A stretch of 25,037 nt of DNA, from NCBI GenBank assembly GCA_029265085.1, contig JAJUJY010000053.1, positions 1-25,037 of the forward strand, written 5' to 3'. A program made the translations under genes and the position numbers. The notes under the pieces were generated by a model. It saw nothing but the letters and a program-made list of their open reading frames with translations, did not search any database and had not been told where the DNA came from. The DNA comes from Chloroflexota bacterium. Lineage in GTDB: Bacteria; Chloroflexota; Anaerolineae; Anaerolineales; Anaerolineaceae. Shown in pieces: positions 8,677-15,232 of the stretch (its first letter is position 1; the number at the start of each line of letters is the position of its first letter).

Positions 8677-9521
8677 TAACCTTTCACACCACCCAGTGTC
8701 AAACCGCCCTCAAAGTAGCGGTTCATTGATAGATAAACAATAATGGTTGGGATAATCACGATCACAGCGCCGCTTGCAAAATATCCCCAAGGCACAGACA
8801 TGCTGTTTGCCAAAGAATATAATGCAGGAACTGCCAACTTAAGTGAATCCGGTGCAGGAACCAATACCGAAGCAAAAACAAAGTCACCCCAACCAGCCAT
8901 AAATCCCAGAATTGCGGTTACCGCCAATGCCGGACGAGCTAACGGCAAAGCAATCAGGATAAAGGCCTGAACAGGACCACAGCCATCCAACATGGCCGAT
9001 TCCTCCAGATCAATCGGGATTGTATCGAAATAGCCTTTCAGATTCCATGTACAAAACACCAATGTTCCGGTTGTGTAAGCCAAAATCAAGCCAATATGCT
9101 TTCCATACAAACCGATTGCAGTCAACAGCTGGGCTATTGCCACCAGCGAGAGCAAACCAGGGAAGGTAGAGATCGCCAGCAGGAAAATCAGGAAAAATTC
9201 ACGCCCCTTGAAGCGGAACCGCGAGAGGGCGAATGCAGCCGAGGTACACACCAACATGCTCAAAAACGTGGTTGCCGTAGCCACATAAAGGCTGTTGCGC
9301 AGCCAAGTTAAGAACGGCCGCTCGAATAACATCACCCTGTAGTTTTCGAAGGTCCATTCTGTGGGGATGAACATGCCCAACAAATTCAGGGTATAGAGAC
9401 GATCGCCCAAACGTCCAGAGGCAAGGATGGCAAACCAGACCGGGTAAAAGGCGAACAACGCTGCCAAAACAAGGATCGTGTATTGTAAAACGCGGACAAT
9501 AGGTTTGGTTTTCCGGTTCAT
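8676..9521 (-). CDS. Maltodextrin-type ABC transporter permease (MalG-like)
   Basis: A 281-residue inner-membrane permease of the carbohydrate uptake CUT1 family. There are about six TM segments, with TM1 at ~12-34. The EAA loop that docks on the ATPase is at ~171-199 (LEESAMLDGCGPVQAF, then LPLARPAL). Length equals typical MalG/LacG proteins. Sugar identity is inferred from the adjacent MalE-like protein and two GH13 enzymes. The start codon overlaps the malF stop (ATGA), with AAGGAG seven bases upstream; its own stop overlaps the next start. Translation coupling should keep the two permeases at equal levels. Confidence 0.92.
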   Translation of the reverse strand: MNRKTKPIVRVLQYTILVLAALFAFYPVWFAILASGRLGDRLYTLNLLGMFIPTEWTFENYRVMLFERPFLTWLRNSLYVATATTFLSMLVCTSAAFALSRFRFKGREFFLIFLLAISTFPGLLSLVAIAQLLTAIGLYGKHIGLILAYTTGTLVFCTWNLKGYFDTIPIDLEESAMLDGCGPVQAFILIALPLARPALAVTAILGFMAGWGDFVFASVLVPAPDSLKLAVPALYSLANSMSVPWGYFASGAVIVIIPTIIVYLSMNRYFEGGLTLGGVKG

Positions 9522-10735
9522 TCGTACGCTCCTTTAGTAATACGGGTAATCCGCATGGAGTACAACGTCGCTGCAAACAGCATCAAGAAAATCAACACAG
9601 CAAAAGCAGTTGCCCGGCCATAATTCTGTGTCTGGTAAATCTGCTTGTAAGCATAGATCATGACAAACTCAGTGGCACCAGGTCTGGCTGCACCTGCTTG
9701 CGGACCACCTGCCGTAATCGCAAACGCGGTGCCAAACATTTGGAATGCCGTAATCGAGGTCAACACCGTTGCAGGCAACACTGCCGGGCGAATTAATGGC
9801 AAGGTAATACTGGTTAATTGGGTAAACCAGTTCGCGCCATCCACTTCCGCTGCCTCATACAGTTCTACCGGAATGGATTGCAAAGCGCCCAAAATGGATA
9901 CCATGAAGAATGGGTAGGAGAACCACAAGTCAGCAATAACGATAATTGCAAAAGCTGACACTGGATCATTTAACCAAATTGGACCTTCAATTCCAATAGT
10001 GGCCAAAACCTGGTTTATCGTACCCTGTTGGCGGAACATAAATTGCCACACCAACGACATCAAGATCGCCACACTGGATGCGCCCCAAGGAATAAATAAA
10101 ACCACACGGAAAAATGTTTTTCCTGGCAAATTGGGATTATTGAGAATGAGCGCCAGGATCAGACCAATTAAAAAGGTTAATGGGACGCGAAGTACTACAA
10201 ACAATGCGGTACGGAAAACTACGGTGATAAAATCACCGGTCTCCATTAAGTAATTAATGGATTTTCCCACATCCAGCACAACAAACAAGGCGACCGCAAG
10301 TAACGCTCCACCGATCCAAATCACCGAGGATGGAATCGTTCGGCTAACTTGTTTATCTAATCTTTTGTTCACTCTACCCGAAAGATAGAGAGGAACCAAA
10401 CACACAATGAGCAATCCCAAAGCAATTAATGCCTCAGGTGTAAATAACTTACCTAATAAATCGTTATAGTTTTTCGTGAGGGGTTCTTCAAGCCGGTATG
10501 GTGATCCCAGGCCAACAGGCGCTTTTTCTCGAAAGGCCGGCCAACATAAGGGATCCAACAAACCAGTTAATGGTACCGAACAATCAGGATTGGGGCGGAA
10601 TTTATTCCGATTCGTGAAGGACACGTAGGTATTCAACAGGATCGGATAAACATTGAAAATGATGATTGCAATGATTGTCGGGAGGAGAAATAGCAGAATA
10701 ACCAACCCTCTTCGGCGACCGAGCCACCTTTCCAT
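9518..10735 (-). CDS. Maltodextrin-type ABC transporter permease (MalF-like), with extended N-terminus
   Basis: A 405-residue CUT1 permease. TM1 is at ~12-34. It is followed by a polar loop of about 60 residues with Cys52 and Cys64. Two extra hydrophobic segments follow (~102-119 and ~137-154), and then the conserved permease core from ~175. The EAA motif begins near 294 (EAAEVDGANWFTQLTS). It is longer than simple CUT1 permeases (~300 residues) and shorter than E. coli MalF (514), which also has extra N-terminal helices. The start is fixed by AAGGAG seven bases before the ATG; a nearer upstream ATG at 10740 is out of frame. It lies 82 bp after malE, with a hairpin between, and overlaps malG by 4 bp. 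Confidence 0.92.
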   Translation of the reverse strand: MERWLGRRRGLVILLFLLPTIIAIIIFNVYPILLNTYVSFTNRNKFRPNPDCSVPLTGLLDPLCWPAFREKAPVGLGSPYRLEEPLTKNYNDLLGKLFTPEALIALGLLIVCLVPLYLSGRVNKRLDKQVSRTIPSSVIWIGGALLAVALFVVLDVGKSINYLMETGDFITVVFRTALFVVLRVPLTFLIGLILALILNNPNLPGKTFFRVVLFIPWGASSVAILMSLVWQFMFRQQGTINQVLATIGIEGPIWLNDPVSAFAIIVIADLWFSYPFFMVSILGALQSIPVELYEAAEVDGANWFTQLTSITLPLIRPAVLPATVLTSITAFQMFGTAFAITAGGPQAGAARPGATEFVMIYAYKQIYQTQNYGRATAFAVLIFLMLFAATLYSMRITRITKGAYE

Positions 10736-10742
10736 AGCATCG

Positions 10743-10748
10743 CTCCTT
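10743..10748 (-). promoter_or_regulatory. Ribosome binding site deciding the malF start
   Basis: AAGGAG on the minus strand lies seven bases before the ATG at 10735. A competing ATG (10738-10740) lies only two bases after it and is out of frame, so the downstream ATG is the likely start. Confidence 0.7.
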
Positions 10749-10771
10749 TCACGACCCTAATAGATACGGAA

Positions 10772-10806
10772 ATGCGGGGAGAACTAACCATCAGCTCTCC
10801 CCGCAT
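10772..10806 (-). promoter_or_regulatory. Intercistronic hairpin between malE and malF
   Basis: A perfect 11-bp inverted repeat (ATGCGGGGAGA, 10772-10782, and TCTCCCCGCAT, 10796-10806) with a 13-nt loop. On the malE transcript the hairpin is followed only by UUCCG, with no real U-run. It therefore looks like an RNA-stabilising or partial-termination element rather than a full terminator. Such elements after binding-protein genes are known to keep binding-protein mRNA above permease mRNA. Confidence 0.75.
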
Positions 10807-10817
10807 CAGCGATAAAA

Positions 10818-12056
10818 CTATTTCATGCCAGCAACAGCTTCGTCCAAAGCTTTTTGAGCTTCTTCCATAGCTACGGCAGGTTCCTGGGCGCCAGTCCAAA
10901 CAGCGGCAGCAGCCTTACCAACAGGGCCCCACTGAGCGGAGGAGAAGGGCGACGGGGACATCGGAACACCCAGATTCAGGGCATTACCGAAACCAACCAC
11001 TGCCTTCAATGCAGCAACTTCAGGATCCTTAATCGCGGCGGTAGCGGCCGGGATGGTCTTGTTGACCAGGGACAATTTCTTCTGCACTTCGGCTGAAGTG
11101 AAGTACTTGATGATATCAACTGCAACCTCGGTAGTACCGCGGTCAACAGCATTCTTGGACAGCATGAGGGTCTTGATACCAACGAATGGGCGGCCAAACG
11201 GCAGAATGTCGTAGTTCACACCCTTCTCTTCGATACCAGCGACAGCCCACGGGCCAGTCCACCACATACCAACTTTGCCTTCCTGCAGAGCGGCATTGCA
11301 GATATCATAGGTGTTTTCAGCCAGGGAGACGGTAGCGAATTTCTTGAGCCATTCAGCAGCTTTCACAGCTTCCGGAGCATTCAGATAACCCTTGCCGGTT
11401 TCATCGACGTAGGCGGGAATGCCAAAGCCGAAGAAGATTGGGGACATGTGGTAAGCATCTTCAGCGCCAAAGCCCTGGTTACAAACCAACGCATTGCCAG
11501 TGTCAGCCTTGAAAGCTTCTGCTTTTGCAAACAGATCTTCGAAATTCATTGGGTCACTGGGCAGGTATTTTTCAGTTACCAGGTCCTTGTTATAGACCAG
11601 CGCAATACCTTCCTGAGTCTCGGGCAGAGCCCAGATCTTGCCAGACCACTGAACACCAGCCACAGCGGCGGGTTCGTAGGTGGTCTTCAAGAAGTCTTCG
11701 GTGATACCGTAGTCATTTAAAGCAACAATGTTGCCCTTCAATGCCTGCTCACCAATTTTGTCATTCGCCCAACCAATGATATCGGGGCCTTCGCCAGCGG
11801 GGATCGCCACATTCAAAGCACTGCCAACATCTTCCGGCTTGGACAGGTCAATGGTTACACCAGGATGGGCAGCTTCATAGTCTTTGAAAGCCTGAGTAAT
11901 TGCATCCAGGTATTTACCATCCCACTGATGCCATACTTTGATGGTGACAGGAGCCAGGGTAGGCTCAGCAGTCGGGGTAGCGGCTGGCTGGCAGGCAGCC
12001 AGAACAAAGGCAGCGATCAGAATCAAACTGATCAAGGGCAAAAACTTTTTAGACAT
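10818..12056 (-). CDS. Maltodextrin-type ABC transporter substrate-binding lipoprotein (MalE-like)
   Basis: A 412-residue extracytoplasmic solute-binding protein of family 1. A hydrophobic signal (5-20) ends in LAAC with lipidated Cys22, followed by a Thr/Pro/Ala-rich linker (to ~37). The mature fold starts at VTIKVWHQW and includes GEGPDIIGWANDKIG and GKIWALPETQEGIALVYNKD, typical of maltose/maltodextrin binders. It delivers sugar to the MalF/MalG permeases encoded downstream. A very strong Shine-Dalgarno AGGAGG (12063-12068) sits six bases before the ATG. Codons are visibly richer in G/C third positions than in most neighbours, which suggests high expression. A long leader and a hairpin after the stop flank it. 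Ligand identity is inferred from context. Confidence 0.93.
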   Translation of the reverse strand: MSKKFLPLISLILIAAFVLAACQPAATPTAEPTLAPVTIKVWHQWDGKYLDAITQAFKDYEAAHPGVTIDLSKPEDVGSALNVAIPAGEGPDIIGWANDKIGEQALKGNIVALNDYGITEDFLKTTYEPAAVAGVQWSGKIWALPETQEGIALVYNKDLVTEKYLPSDPMNFEDLFAKAEAFKADTGNALVCNQGFGAEDAYHMSPIFFGFGIPAYVDETGKGYLNAPEAVKAAEWLKKFATVSLAENTYDICNAALQEGKVGMWWTGPWAVAGIEEKGVNYDILPFGRPFVGIKTLMLSKNAVDRGTTEVAVDIIKYFTSAEVQKKLSLVNKTIPAATAAIKDPEVAALKAVVGFGNALNLGVPMSPSPFSSAQWGPVGKAAAAVWTGAQEPAVAMEEAQKALDEAVAGMK

Positions 12057-12178
12057 CTCTTTCCTCCTGAAAGAATTAATTTTTTGGGGTTTTCCCCACG
12101 GTTAAATGTTTTTCACACTTACCTGCAAATTTGATGTATGAATGAAGGGTTTCCATCACCTCCTTTGCAATCAATTTC
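12057..12178 (-). promoter_or_regulatory. malE leader / ROK-malE intergenic region
   Basis: The 122-bp gap contains, in transcript order, a perfect 12-nt complement of the 16S rRNA 3' end (12155-12166), a 26-codon ORF overlapping it (12156 to 12076), a small TGGGG-AAAA-CCCCA hairpin (12085-12098) and the malE Shine-Dalgarno. I see no confident sigma-70 promoter. A weak TTGCAG with 17-bp spacing to TTAACC is possible. Confidence 0.45.
12155..12166 (-). promoter_or_regulatory. Perfect anti-Shine-Dalgarno complement in the malE leader
   Basis: The minus strand reads AAAGGAGGTGAT, an exact match to the complement of the canonical 16S rRNA 3' terminus. It lies 12 nt after the ROK stop codon and about 100 nt before the malE ATG. 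The only ATG next to it is just two bases after GGAGG, too close for ordinary initiation. A ribosome standby or coupling site is possible. Confidence 0.5.
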
Positions 12179-13414
12179 CTAATTTTCAGAAGCGAAAACA
12201 TGCAATGTAATTGATAATGCCTGAACAACCGCTCCCATCGCAGAAGAACGCCTTCCCAATAAAGCTGAAGAAATCCGAACTGCACGAGAGGCCACCTTTA
12301 AACTTCTTTTCTGTACCGATCTACGAATAGGATCTAATAATAAATCTCCGACTTGTGCTACACCCCCACCAATAACGATCATTGAAGGATTAACCAAATT
12401 TACCATCCCAGCTATTGCAGTTCCTAAATGATACCCTGCTTCAATGACAATTTGTTGTGAAACCAGATCACCACGCCGCGCGGCTGCAATAACCTCCATC
12501 GATGTGATATCACTGGTTGGAATGACCTCTGATAATGTAGTTCTTGTTCCTTTATTGACTTCCTCAATCGCCCGGCGGGCAATTGCTTTTCCACCCGCCA
12601 TAGCTTCTAAGCATCCTCGATTACCACATGAACAGATCGGACCATTTTCCTCAATCGTGATATGACCAATCTCTCCCGCACTTCCAGTGGCACCGCGATA
12701 AATTTGACCCTCAATTAACAAACCGGATCCAATTCCAGTACCAACCTTGATATATGCAAGATTATTATGACCTCTACCAGCCCCAAACGCCCATTCACCC
12801 AACGCGCCTAGTTCAGCATCATTACTCAGAGACACAGGTAAATGCCAGCGTTCCTCCAGCCATTTTCGGATCGGGAAATGATCCCACCCGGGCATAATTG
12901 GCGGTCCGCTGACCATTCCCGCCTCAGAGACAATTGGACCTGGCACACCTACACCCACAGCAGAAATCTGATCCATCCGAAATCCGGCCTTCAACAGCCA
13001 TTTTTGCAGTAAATCATCCATTTGAGCCAGGCAAGCTTCCGGGCCTAAATTGATATCAAAGGGAGCTTCATATTCCCGGATAACCCTGGCTAAAAAATCT
13101 GCCAGCACCAGGGTAATATGCGTTGCCCCCATATCAACCCCAACCACATAACCACGATCGGGGTTAACCTCTAACCCAATTGGACGGCGACCTCCAGCTC
13201 GGTGCTGCGTGGTTTCACGAATAACTCCAGAGGAAATTAAATCATTTACCAAAGAGGTAACAGCCGCACGGGTAAGGTCCATTTGCCGTGATATTTCAAT
13301 GCGCGAGATTCCGCCAGGAGTAAAACGAATAAGATCCAGGATCGCATGCTTGTTAAGGTTCTTAACATTAGACCTTGATATCATCCACAAATACTGGCTC
13401 ACTGGCGGCCTCAT
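12179..13414 (-). CDS. ROK-family transcriptional regulator of the maltodextrin operon
   Basis: A cytoplasmic XylR/Mlc-type regulator. Numbers count from the ATG at 13435. A winged-helix DNA-binding domain covers ~22-90, with the recognition region near DLTRAAVTSLVNDL. A sugar-kinase-like ROK domain follows, with VDMGATH (100-106), GVPGP (163-167), NDAELGALGE (205-214), GTGIGSG (232-238), and the zinc motif His258...CSCGNRGC (268-275). It should bind glucose or a maltodextrin breakdown product and control the genes downstream of it. The most upstream ATG (13435) overlaps the -10 box of a near-consensus promoter, so it is unlikely to be the start. I use ATG 13414 as the outer limit. ATG 13384 fits the N-terminus of B. 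subtilis XylR better; neither has a clear Shine-Dalgarno. The Asp in NDA, catalytic in ROK kinases, is retained. Confidence 0.88.
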   Translation of the reverse strand: MRPPVSQYLWMISRSNVKNLNKHAILDLIRFTPGGISRIEISRQMDLTRAAVTSLVNDLISSGVIRETTQHRAGGRRPIGLEVNPDRGYVVGVDMGATHITLVLADFLARVIREYEAPFDINLGPEACLAQMDDLLQKWLLKAGFRMDQISAVGVGVPGPIVSEAGMVSGPPIMPGWDHFPIRKWLEERWHLPVSLSNDAELGALGEWAFGAGRGHNNLAYIKVGTGIGSGLLIEGQIYRGATGSAGEIGHITIEENGPICSCGNRGCLEAMAGGKAIARRAIEEVNKGTRTTLSEVIPTSDITSMEVIAAARRGDLVSQQIVIEAGYHLGTAIAGMVNLVNPSMIVIGGGVAQVGDLLLDPIRRSVQKRSLKVASRAVRISSALLGRRSSAMGAVVQALSITLHVFASEN

Positions 13415-13422
13415 CCCGTGAT

Positions 13423-13432
13423 TTGATATCAA
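13423..13432. promoter_or_regulatory. Palindrome TTGATATCAA at the predicted ROK transcription start (candidate operator)
   Basis: A perfect 10-bp palindrome covers the predicted start site. A second copy of its core, TTGATATCA (13375-13383), is centred 48 bp downstream, around the ATG at 13384. The position suits autorepression. Which protein binds is inference. Confidence 0.4.
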
Positions 13433-13433
13433 C

Positions 13434-13461
13434 ATTGTAACTGTTTTTAAAAAAATGTCAA
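13434..13461 (-). promoter_or_regulatory. Sigma-70 type promoter of the ROK gene
   Basis: On the minus strand, TTGACA (13461-13456, full consensus) is separated by 16 bp, mainly a T7A5 tract, from TACAAT (13439-13434, five of six). The predicted start is near 13427. The -10 covers the ATG at 13435. Confidence 0.7.
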
Positions 13462-13559
13462 GAAAGTTAACACACTGGACTAATCAGCCTGAAGCCATAA
13501 TTGAAATTTTTTGGGGATGAATTAATCCTATTATAGTCATTTTATGGTGAGTTACTAGG

Positions 13560-13565
13560 TATAAT
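13560..13565 (+). promoter_or_regulatory. -10 box of lipM-like gene, apparently leaderless
   Basis: A perfect TATAAT ends seven bases before the ATG at 13573, which puts the predicted transcript start on or next to the start codon. There is no Shine-Dalgarno. No good -35 is seen; TAGTCA at 13535-13540 has 19-bp spacing. Confidence 0.5.
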
Positions 13566-13572
13566 TACCAAC

Positions 13573-14403
13573 ATGTATAAACAATCCACCTGGAGATTAC
13601 TGGTTACCCCTCCGGCAAATGGTGCCTGGAATATGGCCGTTGATGAAGCCATCCTGGAATCGGTGATTAATGGAAAATCACCTGCCACCTTAAGATTATT
13701 CGCCTGGAATCCACCCTGCCTGTCACTCGGCCAGGCTCAAAGCATTCAGGATATTGACTTTATTGCGCTAAAACAATATGGTTGGACACTTGTTCGCCGC
13801 CCCACAGGCGGTCGTGCCATCTTGCACGCCGACGAATTAACCTATTCGATTATTGCGCATCAGAATGAACCTGTAATGGCGGGAAACGTCTTAGAGAGTT
13901 ACCGCCGGTTATCACAAGCCTTATTGGCTGTACTGCAATTGATCGGAGTGAATGCCCAGGCTGATAAAGAATACACACCAAGTACCAAAGAAGCTGAGCC
14001 GGGACCTGTATGCTTTGAGGTCCCTTCCAATTATGAAATTACAGTGGCCGGAAAAAAGATCATCGGCAGTGCTCAGGCACGCCGTCAGCAAGGTGTGTTA
14101 CAGCACGGTTCGATTCCACTAACTGGCGATTTAACCCGTATTTGCGATGCTCTTGTATACCCGGATAAATTAACCCGCCAACGTGCAAAAGATCGTTTAC
14201 TGGCACGAGCAGCCACACTTGAGACAATTACAGGGCAGTCCTATACATTTGAAGCCCTGTTACCTTTGTTTAAAACTGCTTTTTTGAAGCTGTTTAGAAT
14301 TGAGCTGGAAACCGGAAATCTTACATCCAGCGAAGAAGCCCTGACTGACCAATTGGTTCACAGCAAATACAATCACCCCAATTGGACAAATCGGATTCCT
14401 TGA
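13573..14403 (+). CDS. lipM: Octanoyl-[GcvH]:protein octanoyltransferase / lipoate-protein ligase A family (LipM-type)
   Basis: A 276-residue cytoplasmic enzyme of the biotin/lipoate A/B ligase fold. It moves octanoyl (or lipoyl) groups onto lipoyl-domain proteins such as GcvH. Visible motifs are the substrate loop RRPTGGRAILH (75-85), a Cys at 147 in CFEVPSNYE, and GKKIIGSAQARRQQGVLQHG (160-179). B. subtilis LipM (278 residues) has its catalytic Cys150 in the same context, and total length agrees, so LipM is more likely than an ATP-dependent LplA. It stands alone here, with neither lipA nor gcvH nearby. The -10 box sits seven bases from the ATG, suggesting a leaderless mRNA. Its stop is one base from the convergent DUF4230 gene, with no terminator between. 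Confidence 0.87.
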   Translation: MYKQSTWRLLVTPPANGAWNMAVDEAILESVINGKSPATLRLFAWNPPCLSLGQAQSIQDIDFIALKQYGWTLVRRPTGGRAILHADELTYSIIAHQNEPVMAGNVLESYRRLSQALLAVLQLIGVNAQADKEYTPSTKEAEPGPVCFEVPSNYEITVAGKKIIGSAQARRQQGVLQHGSIPLTGDLTRICDALVYPDKLTRQRAKDRLLARAATLETITGQSYTFEALLPLFKTAFLKLFRIELETGNLTSSEEALTDQLVHSKYNHPNWTNRIP

Positions 14404-14404
14404 T

Positions 14405-15097
14405 TTATGGCTGTGGCGTTAAATGGTCGCGGACGAAAATAACTTCCGGATATCCTAAAGTCCGTAAGAAACCAGCAAGAAAATTTTCAGCATTTCCTTG
14501 TGCTGTTTCCAGTATTTTTTCATCAAGCGCAGCCGTCAAAATCTCTTGCTCAGCAGCCTGGCGTGCTTTTGTTTCCAGCTGGATATCGCCGCGTGTTAGT
14601 ATTCCGGTTTCCCGATCATACACATACGACAAGTCATTATCGAGAGTGGCCACAAAGATTTCAGCTGGTGGCAGCCGCACATGCAAAACATTCGATTCCA
14701 TCGACAAATCATTAGCCTGTAATTTTTGTAGATCCACACCAGCAATAACATTTCCGTGCGCAACCAAAAGCAATCGATCGCCAAATAAAAATCCCAAATC
14801 ACCCTGTCCAATTTCAGCGGTTATCACTTTTTCCATTGAATATTGGATGGTTTCTAATCGGGCTAACGAACGCATTTCATGGATGATCGTGACTGGGTCG
14901 GGTAAGATCGTCGGAGTTGGATTCACTAATTTTGCAATTTGGGTATTCATAAATCCATTGGCTTCAGCCACAGGGGAAAGGATTGATTCTGTTGATTGGC
15001 GGACCAGCGAAACAATCACAACTGAAAAGGCCGCCAACAACAATAAAAACACCAGGATAACAATTGCTATCCATCGAAAGACTTGGTTTTCGTTCAT
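14405..15097 (-). CDS. DUF4230-family single-pass membrane protein
   Basis: A 230-residue protein of unknown function. One TM helix (7-32) is near the N-terminus, so most of the chain is probably extracytoplasmic. The conserved DUF4230 features follow: YSMEKVITAE (86-95), GDRLLLVAHGNVIAGVDLQK (106-125), LPPAEIFVATLD (142-153), and YVYDRETGILTRGD (158-171). A helical C-terminal region (QLETKARQAAEQEI...) comes last. I chose ATG 15097 because GAGG lies six bases upstream; an in-frame ATG at 15142 would add 15 basic residues and has no such site. It converges on lipM and diverges from the PhnD-like gene. Confidence 0.82.
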   Translation of the reverse strand: MNENQVFRWIAIVILVFLLLLAAFSVVIVSLVRQSTESILSPVAEANGFMNTQIAKLVNPTPTILPDPVTIIHEMRSLARLETIQYSMEKVITAEIGQGDLGFLFGDRLLLVAHGNVIAGVDLQKLQANDLSMESNVLHVRLPPAEIFVATLDNDLSYVYDRETGILTRGDIQLETKARQAAEQEILTAALDEKILETAQGNAENFLAGFLRTLGYPEVIFVRDHLTPQP

Positions 15098-15232
15098 TTT
15101 GATCCTCTTTCTGCCAGCTTTCTTTGGAATGGCACAACCCATTACTAAAACCGATTTTGTTAAATATGATTATAATCAGTACAAAGGGTTAAATTGCATT
15201 CACTTAATTCAACTGGGGAAATTGGAGTCATC
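15098..15232. promoter_or_regulatory. Divergent promoter region with palindromic -10 (GATTATAATC)
   Basis: A 10-bp palindrome at 15169-15178 contains TATAAT on both strands, placed to act for both the DUF4230 gene and the PhnD-like gene. I cannot find a good -35 at normal spacing on either strand, so one or both assignments may be wrong. Confidence 0.35.

Noticed and set aside
12085..12098. TGGGG-TTTT-CCCCA mini-hairpin before malE
   Set aside because: The five-bp stem is followed by A residues on the malE transcript, so it cannot be a terminator; it is too small to claim a function.
12076..12285. Minus-strand 69-codon ORF between the ROK and malE genes
   Set aside because: Most of it overlaps the ROK gene out of frame. 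Only the last 26 codons, beside the strong Shine-Dalgarno-like element, are worth noting, and their spacing is poor; not called as a gene.
13352..13366. Inverted repeat GTTAAG-GTT-CTTAAC inside the start of the ROK gene
   Set aside because: It encodes the conserved VKNLN stretch of the DNA-binding domain, so the symmetry is probably coincidental. TTGATATCAA at the transcription start is a better operator candidate.
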